Positions 27,976 through 38,170 of a DNA stretch of 64,000 nt are shown in pieces. This DNA is from Melanocharis versteri. Taxonomy: Eukaryota > Chordata > Aves > Passeriformes > Melanocharitidae. The notes under the pieces were generated by a model. It was not told the DNA's origin. It worked only from the letters and a program-made list of their open reading frames with translations, and made no database searches. Location: NCBI GenBank assembly GCA_013397845.1, contig VZTG01003210.1:307493-371492 (forward strand), given 5' to 3'. The translations under genes were made by a program, and so were the position numbers. Within the stretch, counting starts at the first letter, position 1, and the number at the start of each line of letters is the position of its first letter.

Positions 27976-28004
27976 CACACACACGTGCACGTGCACATGC
28001 AAAT
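27976..28004. promoter_or_regulatory. Alternating purine-pyrimidine tract with tandem E-boxes and an octamer motif
   Basis: A CA/TG tract contains two abutting CACGTG palindromes (27982-27987 and 27988-27993), followed at 27997-28004 by ATGCAAAT, the consensus for POU-domain factors. CACGTG is the E-box bound by MYC/MAX, USF and related bHLH proteins. The strict alternation also makes it a candidate for Z-DNA. It may equally be a decayed CA microsatellite. Binding is inferred, not shown. Confidence 0.35.
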
Positions 28005-29772
28005 CCAAAATGAAAAGATTTATTCTCTGCCATAATGACTTCTTATATGAAGAAAGTCTTTGGAATTCTCGTCCCTGTCAGTTCTGTTGCATTACATATC
28101 CCTCTGCTGAAAACTTGTTAAACCTTTCAATATAGTGATTTTTCAAACTATTGTGAAACATCTGAAATTAGCATTTAACATCTGTTAACTTGCTGACATA
28201 TGAGCAGGTTCATCCAGAATAAATTAAAAAATGACTGTAAAAAAAAATCAGTCTTCTGTCTCCAGATACTGTAATGACAGACAAAACTGAGTTTACTTGG
28301 GGTCATTGCAAAGCATTATGGAATGCAGTTCGTGAAAGTTGAGACTGACTCTATCAGTGACTTGTTTATGAAAAAATATGGCTTAATTTTTCTTCTTTTT
28401 TTTAAGTTTGTGATTCAAAGTAAAGCTATGAAAACCACTAAAAGAAAATATCACAGAAGCCACATTTTCTGCATTACATAATTCCAAGGTTTACTTCATT
28501 CTATGGCAGCATTTTTTGGATCATTCTTCTAATCCATACCTCCAAAAAGAGCAAGGGATCATTCCGACAGAAAGTTTGAACTTGAAGAATCAAAATGAAG
28601 CAAATCAAAAGCAGAGGTTTTGACACCTGAGGATGTCATCCAAAATAAGTTTGGCTGTACAATAATTTCGCTCTTCACATTTTGCATGCGAGTCAGACTT
28701 CAAGGCATGCTTTGTAATAAGATGCAGGAGGTGTAAGGTAGCTTGTCTTCCACCCTTCCCATCAGGTCTGCTCCTATATCTCACTACAGATAACTGTGTC
28801 CAAGTAAAACTTCCCAGCAGTGTTTAACAAACTGAAATGTCTCTGATATATCACCGAGTTACAGGAATGGAATTTTTGCATAAACAAGGCCTTATCATGT
28901 CGCCATTTTAGTCTTACCCATTCTTTAGAGCACCGTTCACTTCTTTTCTTCTAAAGACACATCTAGACTTTAAAGTTATCCTTTTCTTCTCTCTTTTCAA
29001 CTCTAACTTAAATCTTTTCTGAAGTATGATGGCAAAGCTCAATTTCCAGCTAGAACCCTGCTGGACTAATTGATAAAAGCATTTAAGATGTTTCAGGAGA
29101 CAACCAGAGTTTTCAAATTTATGACAGAGTTGGATGAAGCATGGATATATTTACTGAATTCTTTAGTTGAGAGAACAGTGTGGAGGGGAGAGATGAAAAG
29201 GACTATTGCTTTTACAAAGCTTATGAAAATTTCCTTGTTTTGTGATTTACTTCCTGCTATTCTTTTAGGAAATATTACTCTTCAAATACATTTTGTTGGT
29301 TAGTAGGTTCCTAAATACACAGGAGTATATCTGAATAATATGAATAATAACATAGCTGTTAAGCATTGCCATCTGCTCAAGTCAGAATTTAGAGAGAATT
29401 TATAGTTAGTGGGTCATTTTCACTGGGGTTCATGAACATCTGTGTAGGAAAATGTCTCCAAAACCAGAGATTGCTGAACTTTTTGCCGTTTTCTTCTTCA
29501 TTTCCCCCATTGTCTACTTCTGACGTTGTTCAGTCTGTGATCTGGGTTCTGCAGGGCTGTCCCACAGTTCTTCTGCATGTCATGTTCTCTGAAAAGGACA
29601 CCTCCTGATATCCAAGCCCATTTGAGGCAGCAGGGCAGTAAAGAGAAGTTTTGTTCCTAAATCTTGTGAAACACAAACTACTTCTTGTTATGCCCAGGCT
29701 GATGCAGGTTTTAAGACCAGAAGAATAGTGGGAGTGAGATGGAATTTCTGGGGAGCTGGGTTTGCTCAGCAG

Positions 29773-29804
29773 AACTTGTCATATAAGTAACTTGTCATAT
29801 GAGT
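29773..29804. repeat. 16-base tandem duplication
   Basis: AACTTGTCATATAAGT (29773-29788) is followed immediately by the same unit with one substitution (29789-29804). Likely replication slippage. Confidence 0.9.
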
Positions 29805-31489
29805 GGAAACTAACTATAACTAAGCGCATCCCATTGTCTCCTGTTGCTTTTTTTTCTTTCCGTTGGCACATCAAACCAAATACCTTTTGTCTTTTAATTA
29901 GTTGGTTCTTTCTACTGCACCTGAATTCCTAATAAATACTAAAGCTTTCGCTGCAGGGAATGTCTTTAGTGCAATTTTAAGATATATCTATCTCTGCACT
30001 GTTCCAAAATGTTTAATTTGACTGCCTGGCTAAATGGAAATACTGGAGATTAATACAGCATTAAAAATACAATGAAATGTGCATTTCCCAGTTGGTTAAA
30101 TACAGGCAACTTGGAATTCTTAAGTTGGTACAATTAATCAGTTAGACATACTGCCTCTGTAATACTCAGCTCATATCATTTCCCAGTTGGATTTTTATGT
30201 AAAAAAACATATTGCTTTATAATTTAACACTAAGTGCTCCCTGTAGAAAAATTAGAGTGCTGTCTTGTAACGTAAACAATATAGATCACTGTTGTATAGG
30301 GTTAGTTCAGTCTTCTTGGTGTTTCTGCCATATTCATAAAACTGACTGCGAAGCACATGACACTGAACAACTTCTTTTAAAGTCAGTGGGCAAAATTTTC
30401 CAAACAGGAATAATGTTTTCTCAGGGAACTTTTACTTCTGTTCTCTAGAACCTGTCCACACAACGTCATTGCTGAAGATTTAATGAAAAGATTTTCTTTG
30501 AGCTCTTCAGAAAGGCAAAATGCTTTCCAGACTACCAAATTAAAGAATGTAGATTTTAGTGAGGGAGGCATATTTTCATTATCTGATTGTAGTTTAAAAA
30601 AAGGGTAAAGTGGCCTTTCATAAAGAAATAAGACATTATACAACCTGTTTAACTGTTTTGTATTTAACTATAGCAACAAAAACCATAACCCAAACTTTTG
30701 ACATTCTCATTACTGATTTTATTGTATTCTTTTCCACTCCCATTAATCTGTTTGTACACCCACTTTAGTAAATAGTCTACCTAGACGCACTGTAAATAAA
30801 CTGCAAAGCGGATGAATGACCTAGTTTTTAATCCTCATTACAGTTTAATTTCTTTTATTGGAGATGATTTCTGAGCTTGATTATTGTTTTCAACCACGTA
30901 TTTAAAACCTTCTGGCCTGGGAAACATTTAAAATATATTTTGCTTTATTCTTTTATCATAGTGACAAGAAAATAATGTGCGTACCTTGAACGGTTGGGTC
31001 AGTATAAAACTATGTTCCTGGAAATGAAATACTGTAATTGGAATTCCTTGGAGGCAATGTTTTCTTTTTAACTTGATGTTACAAGAGAAGGACTTCAAAG
31101 ACTTTGTGACTTCAGCTGATAGTGGAGCAACTCCCTAAGGCGATCTCAGACAGCTCAGGGATGGCCATTCAGTGGTAGATAAGGGAGTCTGTGAAGTTAA
31201 TGAGTAATTCTGTCATTTTAAAATGCATTGCATTTTTATTTATTGGTGAAAAATTACAGTTTTGACATCTTAGTTAAAAGTTGAGTAGGAATAGGGAAAT
31301 GGCGCTGGTAACATAAGAATGATGAGAGGTGATACTATCATAGCACTGGCAAGTAAGCATTTTAAAATGAAATGCTTTTCCTTCCAAAGGCTCACAGAGG
31401 AGAGAGAAACTTGTTAGATCATCCCATCACCAGTGCAGTTACTTCCCAAAGGAGAGTGATTAAATTAATGTTTAAATTACTTAGGCATC

Positions 31490-32330
31490 GATGCGTCTCT
31501 CGCATCACTGGAGCAGCTTTCCGCAGGCTGATTGCAGGTTGTGAGAGCCCCTCTGCCCTGCCCTCAGGAGCAGGATGCTCTGCACAGCCCGTGGCTCCTG
31601 GCAGGCTGGGTGCCATGGGTCCTGTGCTTGGGAGGGGCTGCTGGTGCTGGGGACAGTGTTGGCACAGGAGTTGTTGATAAAAGACAGCGGCTGCAGCCAA
31701 GTTTTTATGCTGGCATATCCACACAGGCTGGGCCAGGGCTGAGGACTTGCACACACAGTCAGCCCTAAACCTTGTTCTTTCTCTTTATTATCTTTTGTCT
31801 GGACAGCAGATTCCCTTTCTCTGTGCTCCAGTGGATATTTCAGAAGTCGATACAGTAAGAAGCAGAGGTCAGAAATGGAAAGCAGCAGGGAAAAACAAAC
31901 AAACAAAGAATGCTGGATGGATGGGATAAAAAGGAGGGCTTTTGGGCTGCAGTGGCTCAGAGAGAGATGAGCTCCAGAGGCTGGCGAGCAGCATGGGAAG
32001 TTAACCTGGGAGAACAGGTTATCCTGAGCTGTTTGTTTCTGGAGCGCTGCTGATTACACGAGCAAGATCTCCTGCCTTTCCCTGCAAGGCTGGTGTTGCT
32101 TATCCTGTTTCCCCATCCCTCTGCTAGCTGACTAGGGATGAGCTGCCTGCAGCTGCCAGCCTGCTGCCAGCCCACAGCCGGAGGACAGGAGTGGAGGGGA
32201 GGGCAGGGTGCTGTGACCCGTGGAGCTGAGGGCAGCTGTGCACCCAGCACACGGAGCTGAGTCAGCCTGGCTGGGATCCCCTCCGGCCTCGTGGCACCCG
32301 GAGGCTCCCAGAGCCACAGCCAGCCTTTAA
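31490..32330. other. GC-rich island in AT-rich surroundings
   Basis: Two GC-rich blocks (about 31500-31760 and 31930-32330) stand out sharply from the neighbouring AT-rich DNA. CpG is not strongly enriched until about 32215-32300. Overlapping open frames on both strands (up to 133 codons on the minus strand at 31505-31906) reflect low stop-codon density. I recognise no domain or mobile element. A candidate enhancer, an orphan promoter of a non-coding transcript, or an unrecognised repeat would all fit. Confidence 0.45.
31925..31934 (+). promoter_or_regulatory. TATA-like box at the edge of the GC-rich island
   Basis: GATAAAAAGG lies directly before the second GC-rich block, in the position expected of a weak TATA box for plus-strand transcription starting near 31955-31965. 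A G-rich, GC-box-like patch (GGAGGGGAGGGCAGGG) lies about 260 bases downstream, not upstream, which weakens the case. Speculative. Confidence 0.2.
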
Positions 32331-35300
32331 TAACGGATAGGACTTCTGAGCTTCAGCCTGAAGTTCAAAGCTCAGCTGTCTGTGGATGTAAATAAGGCTA
32401 CTGGACTTGTGCAGTCTAAGCAAACCCTCTCCTTTCTGCCCTTGACACCCAGAGAGTTTTCATGGTAGTTCCATTTCCTGTTGTCTTAGCGAAGGAAAAG
32501 GTTGGGGTGTGTGCATGCTTCTGCAAAATGGTTCCTCTTAAGTCTTTAAATACCTTTTTATTTCTGTCCTCAAATTCTAATCAGTGTGTTGAGATACTTT
32601 TGAGCTATTGCGTGGAAGGTTCTTTCCGTAACACACTCAGCACTGTATAGAAAGAGATTATTATCTTTGTATCTTGTCTGCATTTATTAGAAATCCAGTT
32701 TAATTCTATTTTCTGTTAATGGAAATGAAAATGCATACCTACAAGTAAGTATTTAAAGTGGTAATCCCGTGGTCTTTAAAGTAGGAATATTGCTCTAAGC
32801 TGTTCCACAGGATGGTGGAGTAGTTAGCTGAGATGGAGTCTGAATGACACAATGACAAATCAGATAAGTAACATATATTCCTATTTTAAAAATGCTGTAA
32901 ATGAGTTTTTCTCATGAACTGACATGTTTCCTACAGCACAGGTACTACTACTGCTACTACAATTAGAATAGTGGTGTCATTAAAGAGAGGTAAAATGCCG
33001 TGTTCATTTAGGAGAAAGAGACTGCAGTTTGCGTGCCTGCATCCTTTCTCTTCTTCTGACCCCTGAGAACACGCATTGACTTCAAAATTCACAGAAATCA
33101 AATTAAGTGCTACTTAGTTTTAGAGTGCCTTTCATCTCAGTGCAAATGTAGGCCAGAAATGGACCTCCTGAATACCACAGGCTTTAGAATGTCACTCAGT
33201 AATTTCAACATCCAACCTGCAATTTGTGGTTGAGCTAGGACATATCTTAAAGACAGACATCCAGTCTTAATTAAAAGATTTAAAATGAGGGAGAATCTAC
33301 TACATTCCTTGACTGTGGAGTGTTCTCCATTTTCTGGACTGAATTTGTCCAATTGCAGTTTTCAGCAACTGGACTTTATCTTTCTGTTTGCCAGATTATA
33401 CTTTTTTTTTTAAACTAGAAATATTCATGTTTTCTCATACTTCACTAGGAAATTGTGGTTTAGGTTTGACATGCTGCAAAGATAATGATGATGTTAAAAA
33501 AATTCAGTAAGTGTAGTACTTAACTGTGTCACTGTATTTCTTTAAATTGTTGATATCTTGTACACATTCATTGTGTTTGCTTTTATTTTCTAGACATCAT
33601 AAATATATGAAAAAGAATTCAAATATATATATTCACAAGAAAAAGACAGATTAAGATTAATTTCAGAGTTTTAGATGATAAGGTTCATCTAAGAACAAAA
33701 AAGATTTTATTTTACAGGCTTTGTTGTGTGCTGTTTCTTAATTTTATTTCTACCTGAACTTTCATACTGTCTTATAAATCTGTTGTGACAATATTTCCTA
33801 CTGAGTTTCAGGTAAAGGGCAGGCGATAAAAATGTAGGAAATGCAGTTTAGTTCAACAGAAAGAATTAGATTTAATAGATAACAACTTTGACATATAGCA
33901 TGACAGGAATCCTCCAAGATGCAATGCCCATGCAAAATTTCATTAGCCAATCACTTCAGTACCTGAAAATTATTGTTTATTAAATATTACGTTCCTTCCA
34001 TCTGTCTTAGAAGTACTGATCAGATTTTTAAACTAATCTAGTCTGTCTTTTATTGCAATATCTGATGAAAGATTGCAGGAATTTTCATGTCTGTTGCAGT
34101 TATTTTAGAAAGGAAAAAACATCCATTCTTTTAATTAAGATAAACTCACAATAAAATCTCATTAATGGCATTGTTCTGTGAAATACATCCACAGGCTGTC
34201 TTGGCAATAAGAGATGAAGATGCGGCAACGTATCTTCTGACACAAATTTCTAAAAGTAATCCTTTGTTTTATTATTTTTAAAGAAAACAGTGAGTTTTAG
34301 CTTTGCTTCCTATGTTCATAGGAAGTGTCGTATTTTTAAAATATGCAATTAAAACCCCCTAGAAAATACTTAAAAATCTCCATTGTCATTGCTGTGGCTG
34401 TAGCATAATCTCTAAGGATTGCCATTTTAATGCTAATTCCAGAAGCAAATGGAGCCAGCTGACATGTGCAGTATCAGGAGAAGAAGGTCAGCGTAGCAGC
34501 TCGAGACTCAGGAAACAGCAGGAGACTGCATTACCTCTCATTACATATATTACAGCAGGCCTTAGGGATTTCTGTATGGCCAGGACATTGTCATGCTCAA
34601 TACTGTACAAATGCAGCAAGGGCAGTCCACGGCCTGCCTGATGTCAAAACAGGAGCAAGGAAAATGTTTATGGAAATTGCCCTTTTTTAGTTTAATTTTT
34701 ATTTTCCTAATTTGTGCATGTTGAACCAAACCAGACTGGCGTATATTCAGTCTTTTGCTGTCCCCTGTGCCACTGGCTGTGACTCAGCTATTTTAATTTG
34801 ATGAGAGTCATTAGAGGAAGCGAGGGACACTCAGTGGTTTATGAATTCCCCCTGATGGCACACATATCTCCGTGTACTCCTCTAAGTGTACAGGCAGCAA
34901 AGTGCTTCTCAAACTCTTTGGGATCCATCTGGCTGCATGCTCAGGCAAATGAAATTAGTTAAAGTGGAAATTATTTTATATTGCATTGATTTTTTTTCCC
35001 CCCTCTGCTTCCACCCCCAGTTGTCATTAGCCACAATTGTTGTTTTCACCTGGGGATTCATAATAATTCAGATCTGTCTGCCATGCATACAGGGTCTGGC
35101 TTTCATAGTGTTTAAGACTGTAAAGGATCAATAAACCATTCAGTCTCATTGGGACCTTGCATGTCAGATCTGTTAAATTTCACCCAGTGAAATTTCACCC
35201 ATCTCCGCATGCTAAGACTGGCAACTTTATATAAATAATTTTTTTTTTTTACAGCAGCTGAAGACGGCGGAGAGTAGAGCGTTAGCAGTTTTTGAGGTCT

Positions 35301-35924
35301 TTTCCAGGTGATTAGTTTGCTAGGATGATCTCAGCAGGTGTGCCATCTTGCATGATGAAAGGGGAGATGATTTGTTTCCTCCCTCCCTTCCTGCCCGTCA
35401 GACCCGTGGTACACATCCCATCTGATTGTACATGGGGAGATCACCATGACTCCCCGTGGGCAAGCAATGCACATGGGCAGCTATCTAGGAACAGTAATGC
35501 TTCAGTACTTGGTGAGCAATATGTAAAATTATAAAGGAATTAAGGTTTTTCCTTTAATTCCTTCTTTCCACCTTGCAGAAATTAAAAAGAATAATAGGAT
35601 GTGGAAAATGTTATAAATTAGACCTGAATATGTATGATCACTTTTATGTAGATTTGCTGCGAGTCAAATGGGAGTCTCTTTAAAGTCCTAGGTTTAGCCT
35701 GGAAAAATAGATTCTCTCTTAAGACTTTAATGTGAGGACTGTCTCTCTGGCTTGAGTTCGGGGAGCCAAAACCGGTGGGTTGCCTCCTACCACTGTGTGA
35801 AGGTGTAGCCGGTGCTTCACTTGTATTTGCAGTTTCTCTTTGTATCCAACCAGTGATAGCTGTATTGCTGCACCTTTTTTTTTCTTCCCCCTTCTTTTTT
35901 GGTCACAGTTTTCCATCAGAAACA
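32331..35924. other. Gene-free sequence with several conserved-looking non-coding stretches
   Basis: No gene seen. Sequence at 32331-32450, 34440-34690, 34740-34880 and 34980-35310 is complex, low in homopolymers and carries motifs such as TGACTCAGC (AP-1/MAF-like, about 34781-34789) and CATAATAATTCA (homeodomain-like). A 15-base tandem repeat lies at 35175-35201. A conserved regulatory cluster is inferred from appearance only. Confidence 0.5.
35175..35201. repeat. Short tandem repeat of an AAATTTCACCCA unit
   Basis: Two copies of AAATTTCACCCA are spaced so that the repeat period is 15 bases (35175-35189 and 35190-35201). Only two units are present. Confidence 0.9.
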
Positions 35925-36365
35925 CATGTTGCGGCAGTGGTCTCCGAGCACTGCTGTACGGCGTGTTTGTCTTGATGTGGTTCTGGAAGCTGTGTAGCTA
36001 TTTATTGGCTTAGAAGCTGGTCAAAGCCTGTGCTGCTGCTGAAGGGAACGGGCTGTTCTTGCCTCGGCCACAGCCAGACGTTCCCATTTCTCTTGGCTCT
36101 TTCACTCTCATGGTGAATCAAGTCCGCTCATCTGACCAAATCTACCGCGATAAAAATAAAACCACCCTTGTCTCCGTCAGAATCGCCGCGCTGATCCAAG
36201 TCCCCACGAGGAGCACTGCAGCTGCCTCCTGGCCAGAAGTGCAGAAATTTGTAACCTTTTTATGGTGGCGTTGTAATGTTAGATTAGTCTCACTTGCTGG
36301 TGACCAGATTGTCTCTCCCAGCAGTTCTGTGCCAAGGTTAGTCCAGCTCTGGCACGGAGCCATGC
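35925..36365. promoter_or_regulatory. CpG-enriched block, possible orphan CpG island or conserved element
   Basis: By hand I count about 17 CpG dinucleotides in roughly 440 bases, eight of them between 36121 and 36210, in a window where CpG is otherwise scarce. G+C is near half. A plus-strand open frame of 146 codons (36059-36499) and a minus-strand frame of 73 codons (36142-36363) overlap it. The plus-strand product has no domain I know, although its C-terminal third is hydrophobic. A short unmethylated element, an alternative first exon, or a conserved enhancer are possible. I do not call the frame a gene. Confidence 0.4.
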
Positions 36366-38092
36366 TGCTGTGGCTGGGCTTCTTCCCCCTCCAGCAGGAG
36401 TTTATTTGGGGGCTCTCAGTCTATATTGTTGTAGTTGTGCTCTGTGAAGACTTTCCAAGCTTTGGTTTTTATTCTCTTATTACACAAGTTACATTTTAAT
36501 CTCAAAGGCGTTATTTTTAATTTGTCAGTATAAAATAAATTTTGCTGAGTTGCAGTTGTTTAGCCTAGTAGGTTATACTGGAGCAGTAGCCAAGTTGCTT
36601 TAACTCTTTAATTATTTATGTACTTGCTAAGCTCTCTGTCATCTGCATGCTTGCAATAGAGATTTTATGTTTAGATCATTGTTTCCAACAAAAAAAAAAC
36701 CATCAATGAACCCAACAAATCAAACCTCCAACCAAACCAGTTGGAAATAGCAATGTACTAAGAACAGGTCGCTAGGGACCTTAAAGCACTTCTTTTTGTT
36801 CTTTGTGAGCCAAAAAGTCATAAAAAAGAAAACATATAATGCAAGTATTTAATAAAATCAAGTTCAGCTATTAAGCTGGAAATGAAAATCTAAGATATCA
36901 ACACAACAGAGACCACTAACACCATTGCAAAAATATAGCAGATTGGTTGCAAGTCCTGCTGGTTGACATTATTGATATTTGTAGGCCCTAAGTACTTATT
37001 CTTAGAACAATGAATATACTTTACTTGTTTATAGTTTCCAAGGTTTGAGTATTTGGGGTTTTACTGCTTAATAGTATTTTCTTGGCTTTTCTTTTTTCTG
37101 CCCTTTTTTTTTCTTTAACTAGCGTATGTCTTCCATTATTTTAAATTACTTGTAGCTATGTAGGTAGATAGAAAAGTTTGAAATAAAGCTGGAAAACTTA
37201 AAAATCTTTATTCAGTAGCACATCTAAAATGACTTACGAAGAATCGCTGCATTTTGTCTCAGTATCTGAGACATCTTTTTCCTGAGGACTATAATTTATT
37301 TATTTAAAAATCAAATCTTCTATTACGTGTATCACTTTTCACTTTTTCTAATTATCGATGTTTATGAAAATTAAAACTCAGCATCTGTAAATACAAATTA
37401 ATTCTTGAAAAAAACCCCCTTACTCTTGCTGTAAACAGCAATGTTGACAAGTATACTAGCAAATACTTCTTATCAGAGATAATTTAAAACTGAGCCCAGT
37501 TTCACTCCAAGCCACAGAAGAGCATAAGCTTGATTTTGAGCGGTACAGCATCGAACAGGGTTGAAGTTGTCTCATCGTTTTGGTCATAAAATCTGAAAGA
37601 AACAGGCCTGCAGATAAAACCATTATAATTGAGAAATTCTGTTGCTTCCATTCAGGTGATGCAGTTACTAGAAAATTTAATTTAGCACCAGCAAATTCTT
37701 TAATATATTCCATCTGACTGACTTTATCAGTGTAAATAAAAAATATGTTCCAGTTTTGTCCCTTTCCTGCAAAATAATCTTATTGGCTTAAAGCCAAGTC
37801 AGAACACTCAGAGTAGGTCTTTGACATGGGTCGAGTTTTATAGAGTGGATCTGGGATTCCTGGTACCGGAAGCATGAGTAAGAGATGGTGGGAGGGAGTT
37901 TTGGGCTGCTAGCAGCAAAATCTAAGTAAAAGCAAGGAAGCAGAATGGGGTCATTTGTGTAGGCACAGCCTAACACTTGAAAAAGGAATCAGTGATCAGT
38001 GTATCTGGTAAAAGTGGGTTTGCATAGCTGAGGTGAGGCTTTTGGAGGCTGATTATAGTATACATCTTAGCCCCTATTCTTAGCCTGAGCAA
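36366..38092. other. Gene-free AT-rich sequence
   Basis: No gene or recognisable repeat. Short A and T runs (for example about 36690-36699) and chance frames under 90 codons only. Confidence 0.7.
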
Positions 38093-38170
38093 ATAGAGGG
38101 AGCTGCACTGATTTCAGTTAAGCAGTGCGTGTGTAAAGAAGGTGAGGTTGTGGCTTTCTGAATCAGGTTA
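38093..38170. repeat. Ancient amniote interspersed repeat, degraded
   Basis: The order GAGCTGCACTGATTTCAG, then GCGTGTGTAAAGAAGGTGAG, then CTTTCTGAATCAGG matches, from memory, the pattern of an old element common in birds, turtles and crocodilians (CTGATTTCAATGG, then GTGTGTAAAGTTAGGCACGTG, then GCAGGATCAGG). Roughly 75 bases remain and several positions differ. No coding potential. Whether the parent was a DNA transposon or another class is uncertain. Confidence 0.4.

Larger units (their letters stand above)
24201..31370. other. Gene-free unique sequence
   Basis: About 7.2 kb without a gene. Longest frames are about 86 codons. A non-repetitive stretch at 27340-27560 with several CpGs has a conserved-element look. 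It also contains the E-box and octamer cluster at 27976-28004 and a 16-base tandem duplication at 29773-29804. The remainder is ordinary AT-rich sequence with short homopolymers. Confidence 0.65.

Noticed and set aside
36059..36499. 146-codon plus-strand frame over the CpG-enriched block
   Set aside because: No domain, no defensible splice or promoter structure, and an open frame on the other strand as well. Kept only as part of the CpG finding.
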